From Variovorax sp. UMC13 (GTDB lineage Bacteria > Pseudomonadota > Gammaproteobacteria > Burkholderiales > Burkholderiaceae_C): 64,000 nt of DNA. Under the pieces are notes generated by a model. The model saw only the letters and a list, made by a program, of their open reading frames with translations, was not told where the DNA came from and made no database searches. Every line of letters begins with the position of its first letter. Position 1 is the stretch's first letter. The stretch is from positions 158,524-222,523 of the forward strand of contig NZ_LZZW01000016.1 in assembly GCF_014170375.1 (NCBI RefSeq). Direction: 5' to 3'. Below, in pieces: positions 22,483-31,907 of the stretch. The translations under genes and the position numbers were made by a program.

Positions 22483-24903
22483 ATGAATGACCCTGTCTCA
22501 CGCCGTACCGGCAGCCCGCGATGGCTGCTCGTGCTATTCGGGATCGCGCTGCTGCTGTGCGGCGCCGCCTTTGCAGCCGGCGGTGCGCGCCTGGCCTCGC
22601 TGGGCGGCTCGTGGTACTACCTGGGCGCCGGCGTGCTGCTGCTGCTCGCGGGTGTGCAGTACGCGCGCCGCCGCCCTTCCGCGCTGGCCTGGCTGGGCCT
22701 GGTGTTCATCGCCACGGTGATCTGGGCACTGGCGGAAGTCGGCTTCGACTACTGGCAGCTGTTCCCGCGCCTGGTGGTGATCGCCGCGCTGACCATGTTC
22801 GGCCTGCTGCTGGCGCCGCGCATCGGCGCGCTCGGCGCCAAGCCCGCCTACGGCGCGGCCGGCCTGCTGTTCGTGGCGCTGCTGGGCACGCTGGGCCTGG
22901 CCTTCGTGCCGCATGGCGTGACGCGGCCTTCGAGCGGCATCGCGGCAGCGGCGCCCGCCGCGGCCACCGACGCCGCGCCCGTGGCGGACTGGCAGTACTA
23001 CGGCCGCACGCCCAACGGCACCCGCTTCGCGCCCTTCGACCAGATCAACAAGAGCAACGTGCAGCAACTGCAGGTCGCCTGGACCTTCCGCACCGGCCGC
23101 GACACCAAGGGCTCGAGCGAAGACCAGAACACGCCGATCCAGATCGGCGACACGGTCTACGCCTGCACGCCGCACAACGTGGTGTTCGCGCTCGACGCCG
23201 ACACCGGCGCGCAGCGCTGGAAGTTCGACCCGCAGGCCAAGTCGCCGCTGTGGCAGCGCTGCCGCGGCGTGAGCTACTTCGATGCCGCCGCCACGCCCGC
23301 GACGGCCGTGCCCGCGGCCGGCAACACCGCGCCCGCGCCTGTCGCGCCACCGGCCGACGGCAGCTGCGCCCAGCGCATCGTGATGACCACCATCGACAGC
23401 CGGCTGATGCAGGTCGATGCCAAGACCGGCACGCCCTGCGCGGGCTTCGGCACCAACGGCTCGGTCGACCTCAAGGCCGGCATGGGCCAGGTCGATCCGG
23501 GCTTCTACTTCCAGACCTCCGCGCCCACCGTGATGCGCGACCTGGTGATCGTCGGCGGCTGGGTCTGGGACAACGTCGCGCTCGGCGAGCCCTCGGGTGT
23601 GGTGCGCGCCTTCAGCGCCCACACCGGCGCATTGGTTTGGGCCTGGGACATGGGCAACCCGGCCCTCACCGGTGAACCGCCGGCCGGCGAGAGCTACACC
23701 CGCGGCACGCCGAACGTCTGGTCCACCCCGGCCTTCGACGACAAGCTGGGCCTGGTCTACCTGCCCACCGGCAACGCCACGCCCGACTTCTGGGGCGGCA
23801 CGCGCAGCAAGGCCGCCGAAGAGTATTCGGCGGCCGTGGTCGCGCTCGACATCCGCACCGGCCGCGAACGCTGGAAATTCCAGACCGCGCACCACGACCT
23901 CTGGGACTACGACGTGCCCTCGCAACCCGCGCTCTACGACGTGCGCGGCAAGGACGGCGGCACGGTGCCCGCACTGATCCAGACCACCAAGCGCGGCCAG
24001 ATCTTCATGCTCGACCGCCGCGACGGCACGCCCATCGCCGAGGTGCAGGAAAAGCCCGTGCCCCAGGGCGCGGCCGAGGGTGACCACCTGTCGCCCACGC
24101 AGCCCTACTCGGTCGGCATGCCCACCATCGGCGCCAACAAGCTCACCGAAGCCGACATGTGGGGCACCACGCCCTTCGACCAGCTGCTGTGCCGCATCGC
24201 GTTCAAGCAGCTGCGCTACGAAGGCGAGTTCACCCCGCCCGGCCTGACCAAGAGCCTGCAGTACCCCGGCTTCTACGGCGGCATGAACTGGGGCAGCTCG
24301 TCCATCGACGAACGCAACGGCCTGCTGATCGTGAACGACATGCGCGTGCCGCAGGTGGTGCAGCTGATCCCGCGCGACGAGACCGAGCGCCGCATCGCCG
24401 CGCGCAAGGGCGGCGCCGACGGCCATGCCGGCCTCGCGACCCAGACGGGCACGCCCTACGGCGCCGACAAGAACATGTTCATGTCGGTGCTCGGCGTGCC
24501 CTGCCACATGCCGCCCTACGGCGCGATGACCGCCATCGACCTCAACACGCGCCAGATCGTCTGGCAGGTGCCCATGGGCACGGTGAAGGACACCGGCCCG
24601 CTGGGCCTGCGCACCGGCCTGTCGATGCCGATCGGCATGCCCACGCTGGGCGGCCCGACCACCACGGAGGGCGGCCTGGTGTTCTTCGCCGGCACCCAGG
24701 ACTACTTCCTGCGCGCGCTGGACGCATCGAACGGCGACGAACTCTGGAAGGCGCGCCTGCCCGTGGGTGCCCAAGCCACGCCGCTGACCTACGTGTCGCC
24801 GGCCAGCAAGCGCCAGTTCGTGGTGGTGTCGGTGGGCGGCACGCGCGGCTCGCCGGACCGCGGCGACTACATCGTCGCCTACGCCCTGCCCAAGGCGAAC
24901 TGA
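22483..24903 (+). CDS. gcd: Membrane-bound PQQ-dependent glucose/quinate-type dehydrogenase
   Basis: An 806-residue quinoprotein. Five hydrophobic segments in the first 150 residues anchor it in the inner membrane (WLLVLFGIALLLCGAAFAAG, ALAWLGLVFIATVIWALAEV, LVVIAALTMFGLLLAP and others). The periplasmic eight-bladed PQQ propeller follows: WQYYGRTPNGTRFAPFDQIN, then ALDADTGAQRWKFDPQ, then TSAPTVMRDLVIVGGWVWDN, then HHDLWDYDVPSQP, and a C-terminal GGPTTTEGGLVFFAGTQDYF. It oxidises glucose or a related polyol and passes electrons to ubiquinone. No pqq biosynthesis genes are in the window. Quinate or shikimate dehydrogenase is the alternative. Confidence 0.88.
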   Translation: MNDPVSRRTGSPRWLLVLFGIALLLCGAAFAAGGARLASLGGSWYYLGAGVLLLLAGVQYARRRPSALAWLGLVFIATVIWALAEVGFDYWQLFPRLVVIAALTMFGLLLAPRIGALGAKPAYGAAGLLFVALLGTLGLAFVPHGVTRPSSGIAAAAPAAATDAAPVADWQYYGRTPNGTRFAPFDQINKSNVQQLQVAWTFRTGRDTKGSSEDQNTPIQIGDTVYACTPHNVVFALDADTGAQRWKFDPQAKSPLWQRCRGVSYFDAAATPATAVPAAGNTAPAPVAPPADGSCAQRIVMTTIDSRLMQVDAKTGTPCAGFGTNGSVDLKAGMGQVDPGFYFQTSAPTVMRDLVIVGGWVWDNVALGEPSGVVRAFSAHTGALVWAWDMGNPALTGEPPAGESYTRGTPNVWSTPAFDDKLGLVYLPTGNATPDFWGGTRSKAAEEYSAAVVALDIRTGRERWKFQTAHHDLWDYDVPSQPALYDVRGKDGGTVPALIQTTKRGQIFMLDRRDGTPIAEVQEKPVPQGAAEGDHLSPTQPYSVGMPTIGANKLTEADMWGTTPFDQLLCRIAFKQLRYEGEFTPPGLTKSLQYPGFYGGMNWGSSSIDERNGLLIVNDMRVPQVVQLIPRDETERRIAARKGGADGHAGLATQTGTPYGADKNMFMSVLGVPCHMPPYGAMTAIDLNTRQIVWQVPMGTVKDTGPLGLRTGLSMPIGMPTLGGPTTTEGGLVFFAGTQDYFLRALDASNGDELWKARLPVGAQATPLTYVSPASKRQFVVVSVGGTRGSPDRGDYIVAYALPKAN

Positions 24904-24967
24904 GCGAGCGGAGGGCGGCAGCGGGAATGGCCGCGCCCTGCTTCGAATTTCCAGGGGCGGTGACAGA

Positions 24968-26059
24968 ATGGTGGGCTCGTCCCGTCTTTCCACCACCATG
25001 CTGTCCCTGCCCCTGCTTTGGTCGGATGCCGTTTCCTGGACCAGCAGCCATCTGGTCGCCCCCGCGCTGACGCTGCTGCACATCGGCGAGAAGGCGGGCG
25101 ACCCGCGAGAGATCGCCGCGGCCCTGCTGATCGCGGCGCTGCAGCTCTTCATCATCGCCGGCATCTTCCGTCCGCTGGAGAGCCTGCTGCCGGCCGAGCG
25201 CTGGCAGGACCGTCGCCTGACCACAGTCGACCGCCACTACACGCTGCTGATGCTGCTGGGCCTGTTCCCGCTGTTCAGCTTCCTGGTGCTGATGCCCTTC
25301 GCCCACTTGCTGGGCGGCGGCCCCGCCACGGCCGAGGCTAGCGGGCTCAAGCACTGGTTCCCGTGGTTCGCGGACCATCCGATCGCGATGTTCCTCGTCT
25401 ACTACGTGGTCTACGACGGCTTCTACTACTGGATGCACCGGGCCCAGCACGCCATTCCCTGGTGGTGGGCGCTGCACAGCATGCACCACAGCCAGCGCCA
25501 GATGAGCTGCTGGAGCAACGACCGCGGCAGCTACCTCGACGGCATGCTGCAGTCGGTGCTGCTGGCCACGGTGGGCCTGGCGCTGGGCGTGGAGCCCTCC
25601 GAGTTCGCCTTGCTGGGGCTGCTGAGCGAACTGGTCCAGAACTTCTCCCATGCCAACGTGCGCCTGCGGCTGGGCCGTGTCGGCTGGCTGGGCGAACGCC
25701 TGCTGGTCGGCCCGCGCTTCCACCGGCTGCACCACATGCTGCGCGACCCCGAGCGCCCGACGCTGCACAACTGCAACTTCGGCCAGGTGCTGTCGGTCTG
25801 GGACCGCCTCTTCGGCACCGCCCTCTACGGCGCGCCGCTGCGGCCCACGGGCGTGAGCGACCCGGTGGTGGACGCCGACAACGAGCGTGGCCTGGTGGCG
25901 ATGCAGTGGCACACGCTCAAGCGCTTCTGGGGGGCGTTCCGCCGGCCGGCCGGCTGGCGGCTGGGCGATGTGTCCTTCGGGCCGGGCTATGCGCCGATCC
26001 ATGACGAGGAAGCGGGTGCGGTGCCGCCCGCGGTCCGGGGCGAATCCCCGGCCGGCTGA
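24968..26059 (+). CDS. Sterol desaturase / fatty acid hydroxylase family membrane protein
   Basis: A 363-residue integral membrane di-iron protein. Histidine clusters are complete: MHRAQH near 156-161, HSMHHSQ near 170-176 and HRLHHM near 253-258. Four membrane segments precede or surround them (IAAALLIAALQLFIIAGIF, YTLLMLLGLFPLFSFLVLM, MFLVYYVVYDGFYYW). Known relatives hydroxylate or desaturate lipids, carotenoids or ornithine lipids; the substrate is open. ATG 24968 or 25001 could both be the start; neither has a good ribosome-binding site. It stands alone. Confidence 0.85.
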   Translation: MVGSSRLSTTMLSLPLLWSDAVSWTSSHLVAPALTLLHIGEKAGDPREIAAALLIAALQLFIIAGIFRPLESLLPAERWQDRRLTTVDRHYTLLMLLGLFPLFSFLVLMPFAHLLGGGPATAEASGLKHWFPWFADHPIAMFLVYYVVYDGFYYWMHRAQHAIPWWWALHSMHHSQRQMSCWSNDRGSYLDGMLQSVLLATVGLALGVEPSEFALLGLLSELVQNFSHANVRLRLGRVGWLGERLLVGPRFHRLHHMLRDPERPTLHNCNFGQVLSVWDRLFGTALYGAPLRPTGVSDPVVDADNERGLVAMQWHTLKRFWGAFRRPAGWRLGDVSFGPGYAPIHDEEAGAVPPAVRGESPAG

Positions 26060-26115
26060 GCGGCACGGCGCGCTTCGCATTCGATAGCGCGCGGTTCAAC
26101 AGCTGCGCGGAGAAA

Positions 26116-26192
<77 letters not shown>

Positions 26193-26221
26193 ACGCGGGG
26201 CGAATTCTAGTGGAGCGGGGC

Positions 26222-27229
26222 TCAGGGTTTGCGGTGGCTCAGCGCATTGCTCACCAGCCGCGAGGTGATGTCGACGATCTGGATCATCCGGTCGTAGTGC
26301 ATGCGGGTCGGGCCGATCACGCCCAGCGTGCCGACCACCTGCCCGTCGACCTCGTAATTGGCGCTCACCACCGACAGCTCCTCGAAGGGCACGACCTGGC
26401 TCTCGCCGCCGATGAAGATGCGCACCCCCTCGGCCTTGCTCGAGACGTCGAGCAGCCGCATCAGCTGCGCCTTCTGCTCGAACAGGTCGAAGGCGCGCCG
26501 CAGCTGGCCCATATCGCTGGAGAAATCGGTCACGGCCAGCAGGTTGCGCTCGCCGGACACCACCACGTCGTCCTGCGACTCGGTCATGACCTCGGAACTG
26601 GCCTGCATCGCGGCCTGCATCAGCGAGGCGATCTCGCCGCGCAGCTTCTCGACCTCGGACTGCAGCCGGTCGCGCACCTGCTCGATCGTCAGGCCCGCAT
26701 AGTGCGCGTTGATGTAGTTCGCGGCCTCGACCAGCTGCGACTGCGAGTACTCGGTGTCGGGGAAGATCACCCGGTTCTGCACGTCGCCGTCGGGCGAGAC
26801 GATGATCACCAGCAGCCGCTTGTCGGACAGGCGCAGGAATTCGATCTGCTTGAACACCGAGGTCCGGCGCGGCGCCAGCACCACGCCGACGAACTGCGAC
26901 AGGCTCGACAGCAGGTGGGCCGCGTTGGCGATCACCTTCTGCGGCTGGTCGGGCGCCAGGCTCTGGGCGGGCAGCTGCTCGCGCTGCGCGGTCAGCATGG
27001 TGTCGACGAACAGCCGGTAGCCACGCGCCGTGGGAATACGACCGGCCGACGTGTGGGGGCTTGTGATGAGGCCGAGCATCTCGAGGTCGGACATCACGTT
27101 GCGGATGGTCGCGGGCGACAGCTCCAGCCCCGAGGCGTGCGAGAGCGTGCGCGAGCCGACGGGTTGCCCGTCGGAGATATAGCGCTCGACAAGCGTCTTG
27201 AGAAGCAACTTGGCGCGGTCGTCCAGCAT
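26222..27229 (-). CDS. hrcA: Heat-inducible transcription repressor HrcA
   Basis: A 335-residue repressor of groE and dnaK heat-shock genes. The N-terminal winged helix contains [29 protein letters not shown] and [19 protein letters not shown]. The rest is a GAF-like domain (NALSHRK at the end). No CIRCE element lies upstream, so any autoregulation is not evident here. It begins only 28 bases from the divergent nadK start. Full length. Confidence 0.95.
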   Translation of the reverse strand: MLDDRAKLLLKTLVERYISDGQPVGSRTLSHASGLELSPATIRNVMSDLEMLGLITSPHTSAGRIPTARGYRLFVDTMLTAQREQLPAQSLAPDQPQKVIANAAHLLSSLSQFVGVVLAPRRTSVFKQIEFLRLSDKRLLVIIVSPDGDVQNRVIFPDTEYSQSQLVEAANYINAHYAGLTIEQVRDRLQSEVEKLRGEIASLMQAAMQASSEVMTESQDDVVVSGERNLLAVTDFSSDMGQLRRAFDLFEQKAQLMRLLDVSSKAEGVRIFIGGESQVVPFEELSVVSANYEVDGQVVGTLGVIGPTRMHYDRMIQIVDITSRLVSNALSHRKP

Positions 27230-27257
27230 CGTCTGATTTTAGTGTTGTAATTTGTTG

Positions 27258-28154
27258 ATGACCTCCCGTTTCCGGCATGTCGCCCTCATTGGCAAATACC
27301 AGGCGCCCGGCCGCGGGACGCCGGCCGGCGCACCGGACGACGTGATGGAAGACATCGGCGCCTTCCTCGAATCGCAGGGTTGCCGGGTGTCGGTCGAGCG
27401 CTGCACGGCCGGCGAGATCACGCACGGCCGCTACAGCGCCCTGAGCGTCGAGGAGATCGGCGAGCAGTGCGACCTGGGCCTGGTGGTCGGCGGCGACGGC
27501 ACCATGCTCGGCATCGCGCGGCAGCTGGCGCCCTACGGCGTGCCGCTGATCGGCATCAACCGCGGCCGGCTGGGCTTCATCACCGACATCCCGCTCGACA
27601 ACTACCGCGACACGCTGGTGCCCATGCTGGCCGGCGAGTACGAGGAAGACCACCGCAGCCTGCTGCATGCCCAGGTGATCCGCGAAGGCGCCTGCGTGTT
27701 CGACGCGCTCGCGATGAACGACGTGGTGGTCAACCGCGGCGCCACCTCCGGCATGGTCGAGCTGCGGGTCTCGGTGGGCAACCATTTCGTGGCCAACCAG
27801 CGCGCGGACGGCCTGATCATCGCGTCGCCCACCGGCTCGACCGCCTACTCGCTCTCGGCCGGCGGCCCGCTGCTGCACCCCTCGATCCCGGGCTGGGTGC
27901 TGGTGCCGATCGCGCCGCACACGCTGTCGAACCGGCCGATCCTGCTGCCCGACGCCGACGAGATCTCGATCGAGCTCGTCTCGGGCCGCGACGCCAGCGC
28001 CAATTTCGACATGCAGTCGCTGGCCTCGGTCGAGATCGGCGACCGGGTCGTGGTGCGCCGTTCCGACTACCACGTGCGCTTCCTGCACCCCCGGGGCTGG
28101 AGCTATTTCGACACGCTGCGCAAGAAACTGCACTGGAACGAAGGAGGTTCCTGA
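27258..28154 (+). CDS. nadK: NAD kinase
   Basis: A 298-residue enzyme phosphorylating NAD to NADP. Seen: the catalytic GGDGTMLG near 78-85, [28 protein letters not shown] and [19 protein letters not shown]. The ATG at 27258 is used; two upstream TTGs are weak alternatives. No ribosome-binding sequence is visible and the gene starts 28 bases from divergent hrcA, so its transcript may be leaderless or very short. The hrcA/nadK-recN order is typical of beta- and gammaproteobacteria. Confidence 0.95.
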   Translation: MTSRFRHVALIGKYQAPGRGTPAGAPDDVMEDIGAFLESQGCRVSVERCTAGEITHGRYSALSVEEIGEQCDLGLVVGGDGTMLGIARQLAPYGVPLIGINRGRLGFITDIPLDNYRDTLVPMLAGEYEEDHRSLLHAQVIREGACVFDALAMNDVVVNRGATSGMVELRVSVGNHFVANQRADGLIIASPTGSTAYSLSAGGPLLHPSIPGWVLVPIAPHTLSNRPILLPDADEISIELVSGRDASANFDMQSLASVEIGDRVVVRRSDYHVRFLHPRGWSYFDTLRKKLHWNEGGS

Positions 28155-28203
28155 TGACCCCCGCCACCCCGCGCGCCCGCGCGCCGCTTCACCTGGACCG
28201 CTG

Positions 28204-29883
28204 ATGGCTCTGCGACGCATCGCGCTGCGCGACTTCGTGATCGTGCGCGCCCTCGAGATCGACCTGTCCTCGGGCTTCACCGTGCTGACCGGCGAGACCG
28301 GCGCCGGCAAATCCATCCTGATCGACGCGCTGCAACTGGCGCTGGGCAACCGTGCCGATGCCGGCGCGGTGCGCGAAGGCGCCGAGCGCCTCGACGTCAG
28401 CGCCGAATTCGATGCCGACCCGGCCCTCGCCGATTGGCTCGACGAAGGCGGCTTCGAGGCCGGCGACGCGCTGCTGCTGCGCCGCACGGTCGACCTGCAG
28501 GGCCGCAGCCGCGGCTGGATCAACGGCAGCCCGGCCACTGCGACCCAGTTGCGCGAACTCGGCGACCACCTGCTCGACATCCACGGCCAGCACGCCTGGC
28601 AGAGCCTGACCCGACCCGACGCGGTGCGCGGCCTGCTCGACGCCTACGCCGGCGTGCGCGCCGACGCGCTCGACGCCGCCTGGCAAAGCTGGCGCCAGGC
28701 GCTGGGCACGCTGGCCACGGCCCGTTCGGCGCAGGACTCGCTGCAGCGCGAACGCGAGCGGCTGCAATGGCAGATCGCCGAAGTGCAGAAGCTGGCGCCC
28801 GGCGCCGACGAATGGGACGAGCTGTCGGCCAGCCACAGCCGCGCCTCGAACGCCCAGGCCTTGATCGATGCCGCCGGCGGCGCGCGCGCGGCCCTCGAGG
28901 ACGAGGACCAGGGCGCGCTGGTGGCGCTGAACCGCGCGCTGACATTGCTGCAGGACTGCGAACACATCGAACCCGAATTCAAGGCCCTGGCGGAAGTGCT
29001 GGCCTCGAGCGTGGCCCAGGCCGCGGACGCGGCCCATTCGCTGCACGGCTACCTGCGCCACACCGACACCGACCCGCGGCACCTGGCCGACCTCGACGAG
29101 CGCATGGGCCTGTGGATGTCGCTGGCGCGCCGCTACAAGCGCACGCCGGTCGAACTGCCCGGGCTGCTCGCGAGCTGGCAGACCGAGCTGAAGGCGCTGG
29201 ACGCGCAGAGCGACCTCGAGGGCCTCGAGCGCGCCGAGCAGGCCGCGCAGCAGGTCTACATGAAGGAAGCCAAGGCCCTGGGCAAGGCGCGCAAGCAGGC
29301 CGCGCCGAAACTGGCGCAGGCCGTGACGCAGGCGATGCAGGGCCTGGGCATGCAGGGCGGGCGCTTCGACGTCACCTTGCAGCCGCTCGCGCAACCGGGC
29401 CGCGCCGGGCTCGAGGAAGTGGCCTTCCTGGTCGCCGGCCATCCGGGCAGCACGCCCCGCCCGATCGGCAAGGTGGCCTCGGGCGGCGAACTCTCGCGCG
29501 TGGCGCTGGCCATCGCGGTCACGACCAGCGAGCTCGGCACCGCGCAGACGCTGATCTTCGACGAGGTCGATGCCGGCGTTGGCGGCGCGGTGGCCGAAAC
29601 GGTCGGCCGCCTGATGCAGCAGCTGGGACGCGACCGGCAGGTGCTGGCCGTGACGCACCTGCCGCAGGTCGCGGCCTGCGCCGACCACCACCTGCTGGTG
29701 GCCAAGCGCGCAGCCCCGGCCGACGGCGCGGGCGGCCCGCGCACCGAGAGCGGCGTCAGCACGCTGGCCGCCGAAGCGCGCACGCGCGAGATCGCACGCA
29801 TGCTGGGCGGCGAACGCAGCTCGGCGACCTCGCTGGCCCATGCGCGCGAGATGCTCGAGCGACAGAGCGTGGGGGCGGCATGA
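28204..29883 (+). CDS. recN: DNA repair protein RecN
   Basis: A 559-residue SMC-like ATPase of double-strand break repair. Seen: Walker [16 protein letters not shown] near 29-43, long coiled coils about 160-370, the signature [14 protein letters not shown] and Walker [15 protein letters not shown] near 448. Starts 49 bases after nadK and overlaps rapZ by ATGA. No LexA-type box was obvious upstream. Confidence 0.96.
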   Translation: MALRRIALRDFVIVRALEIDLSSGFTVLTGETGAGKSILIDALQLALGNRADAGAVREGAERLDVSAEFDADPALADWLDEGGFEAGDALLLRRTVDLQGRSRGWINGSPATATQLRELGDHLLDIHGQHAWQSLTRPDAVRGLLDAYAGVRADALDAAWQSWRQALGTLATARSAQDSLQRERERLQWQIAEVQKLAPGADEWDELSASHSRASNAQALIDAAGGARAALEDEDQGALVALNRALTLLQDCEHIEPEFKALAEVLASSVAQAADAAHSLHGYLRHTDTDPRHLADLDERMGLWMSLARRYKRTPVELPGLLASWQTELKALDAQSDLEGLERAEQAAQQVYMKEAKALGKARKQAAPKLAQAVTQAMQGLGMQGGRFDVTLQPLAQPGRAGLEEVAFLVAGHPGSTPRPIGKVASGGELSRVALAIAVTTSELGTAQTLIFDEVDAGVGGAVAETVGRLMQQLGRDRQVLAVTHLPQVAACADHHLLVAKRAAPADGAGGPRTESGVSTLAAEARTREIARMLGGERSSATSLAHAREMLERQSVGAA

Positions 29884-30806
29884 ACGACAGCACGGCAACA
29901 CCCATTTCCATGACCGACGACACCACCGACGCCGAATTCAACCTGGTGCTGATCACCGGCATGTCCGGCTCGGGCAAGTCGGTGGCGCTGCATGCGCTGG
30001 AAGACGCGGGCTATTACTGCGTCGACAACCTGCCGCCGGAACTGATGGCGCCCTTCATCGCGCTGCAGCGCCAGCAGCGCGCGACGCACGTCGCGATCGC
30101 GATGGACGTGCGCAGCGGCGTCTCGCTGCCGCAGGTGCCTCAGCAGCTCGAACGGCTGCGTCACGACGGCGTGGCCCTGCGTTCGCTGTTCCTCGACGCC
30201 ACCACCGACGCGCTGGTGCGCCGCTATTCCGAGACGCGCCGGCGCCATCCGCTGTCGCGCCAGGAGGAACGCGGCGACGCGCCCGAGCAGCAGCGCGTGC
30301 TGGTGCAGGCCATCGACCTCGAGCGCGAGCTGCTGGCCGACCTGCGCGACGGCGCCGACGTGATCGACACCAGCATCATCCGGCCGGCCCAGCTGCAGAG
30401 CTACGTCAAGGCACTGATCTCGGCGCCGCAGAGCACGCTGACGCTGGTGTTCGAATCCTTCGCCTTCAAGCGCGGCGTGCCGCTGGACGCCGACTACGTG
30501 TTCGACGTGCGCATGCTGCCCAACCCGCATTACGTGCCCGCGCTGCGACCACTGACCGGCCGCGACACCGCGGTGATCGAATGGCTGCGCGAGCACGACG
30601 ACGTCGGCCGCATGTTCGGCGACATCACGCAATTCCTCGAACGCTGGCTCGACGCGCTGGCGCAAGACCACCGCAGCTATGTCACGGTGGCCATCGGCTG
30701 CACCGGCGGCCAACACCGCTCGGTGTTCCTGGTCGAGCAGCTGGCGCGAAGCTTCAGCGCACGCTGGGCCGCGCTCAAGCGGCACCGCGAGCTGGACGGG
30801 AACTAG
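29880..30806 (+). CDS. rapZ: RNase adapter / nucleotide-binding protein RapZ
   Basis: A 308-residue P-loop protein: [18 protein letters not shown] with the Walker A near 26-33, [12 protein letters not shown], and the C-terminal [19 protein letters not shown]. Known: in enterobacteria RapZ presents small RNA GlmZ to RNase E and binds GlcN-6-P; in other bacteria the target differs. The first 20 residues are an acidic extension. The start overlaps the recN stop (ATGA). It ends exactly where convergent mutY ends, with no gap. Confidence 0.93.
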   Translation: MNDSTATPISMTDDTTDAEFNLVLITGMSGSGKSVALHALEDAGYYCVDNLPPELMAPFIALQRQQRATHVAIAMDVRSGVSLPQVPQQLERLRHDGVALRSLFLDATTDALVRRYSETRRRHPLSRQEERGDAPEQQRVLVQAIDLERELLADLRDGADVIDTSIIRPAQLQSYVKALISAPQSTLTLVFESFAFKRGVPLDADYVFDVRMLPNPHYVPALRPLTGRDTAVIEWLREHDDVGRMFGDITQFLERWLDALAQDHRSYVTVAIGCTGGQHRSVFLVEQLARSFSARWAALKRHRELDGN

Positions 30807-31907
30807 CTAGCTCGCGTCGAATACGGGTTGCTGCTGCGCCAGCAGCTTGCGCACCGGCGCCGGCAGGCCCAGCGCGGTCCACGCCTCGGCGGCGAACCAG
30901 GCGCCGGTGTCGCCCAGCGAGCGGCCCTCGCTCGCAATCCGCACCGGGTGCAGGTGCAGGTCCTTGTGCGTCAGCACATGGAGGAAGGCCGGCGCATCGA
31001 CCACCGACGCACGCTCGGCCGGCGACAGCGCCGCCAGCAGGGCTTCGCGGCTGTCAAACACCGGCAGGCTGTAGAGGCCGGCCCAGATGCCGCGCGCCGG
31101 GCGCTTCTCGAGCCAGACCCGGTCGGCGCCGTCGTTGGCCTGCAGCATCCACAGCGACTGCGAGGTCCGGCGCAGCTTGCGCGTCTTGACCGGGTAGCGC
31201 TCGGGCTCGCCCTCGCGCCGCGCCACGCACAGCGCGCCCACCGGGCAGATCATGCAGCTCGGGCGGCGCGGCAGGCAGACCGTGGCGCCCAGGTCCATCA
31301 CGCCCTGGGTGTAGCGCGCGATGTCGGCCGGCTGGTCGGCCGGCGGCAGCAGTTGCGTCGCGAGGTCCCACAGCGCGCGCTCCTGGGCGCCGGAGGACAG
31401 GTCGCCGCCGAAGCCCAGCAGCCGCGTGAGCACGCGCTTGACGTTGCCGTCGAGGATCGCCACCCGCTCGCCGAAACAAAAGGCCGCGATGGCCGAGGCG
31501 GTGGAGCGGCCGATGCCCGGCAGGGTCGTGAGTTCGGCCGCGCTGCGCGGAAAGGCGCCGCCGAAGCGCGCCACCACCTCCTGCGCGCAGCGGTGCATGT
31601 TGCGCGCGCGGCTGTAGTAGCCCAGCCCGCTCCAGAGGCCGAAGACCTCGTCCTCGCTGCCCGCGGCCAGCGCGGCCACGTCGGGAAAGCGTTCGAGAAA
31701 GCGCGCGAAGTAGCCCAGCACCGTGCTGACTTGGGTCTGCTGCAGCATCACCTCCGACAGCCAGACGCGGTAGGGATCCCGGGTGTTCTGCCAGGGCAGT
31801 TCGCTGCGGCCGTGGGTCTTCTGCCAGGCAACCACCTGCGCGGCGAAGCCGAGCGTTGCAGGCTCCGCCTTCACCGGGCGGCCCTCCGGCCCGGGCTCAC
31901 GTCGCAC
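30807..31907 (-). CDS. mutY: Adenine DNA glycosylase MutY
   Basis: A 366-residue enzyme removing adenine mispaired with 8-oxoguanine. Catalytic E52 in LSEVMLQQTQV, helix-hairpin-helix TTLPGIGRSTASAI at 127-140, catalytic D153 in ILDGNVKRV, and a 4Fe-4S cluster of C211, C218, C221 and C227 (C-x6-C-x2-C-x5-C). A NUDIX-like 8-oxoG recognition domain follows about 245-355. The GTG start at 31907 overlaps the dynamin-gene stop by 11 bases. MutM lies nearby, so both main 8-oxoG repair enzymes flank the dynamin gene. Confidence 0.96.
   Translation of the reverse strand: MRREPGPEGRPVKAEPATLGFAAQVVAWQKTHGRSELPWQNTRDPYRVWLSEVMLQQTQVSTVLGYFARFLERFPDVAALAAGSEDEVFGLWSGLGYYSRARNMHRCAQEVVARFGGAFPRSAAELTTLPGIGRSTASAIAAFCFGERVAILDGNVKRVLTRLLGFGGDLSSGAQERALWDLATQLLPPADQPADIARYTQGVMDLGATVCLPRRPSCMICPVGALCVARREGEPERYPVKTRKLRRTSQSLWMLQANDGADRVWLEKRPARGIWAGLYSLPVFDSREALLAALSPAERASVVDAPAFLHVLTHKDLHLHPVRIASEGRSLGDTGAWFAAEAWTALGLPAPVRKLLAQQQPVFDAS

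Noticed and set aside
22534..25224. An 896-codon minus-strand frame
   Set aside because: Antisense of the PQQ dehydrogenase gene; composition is typical shadow with repeated GRR/AGQ runs.
27230..27257. CIRCE operator near hrcA
   Set aside because: No TTAGCACTC-N9-GAGTGCTAA or close variant is present in the gap.
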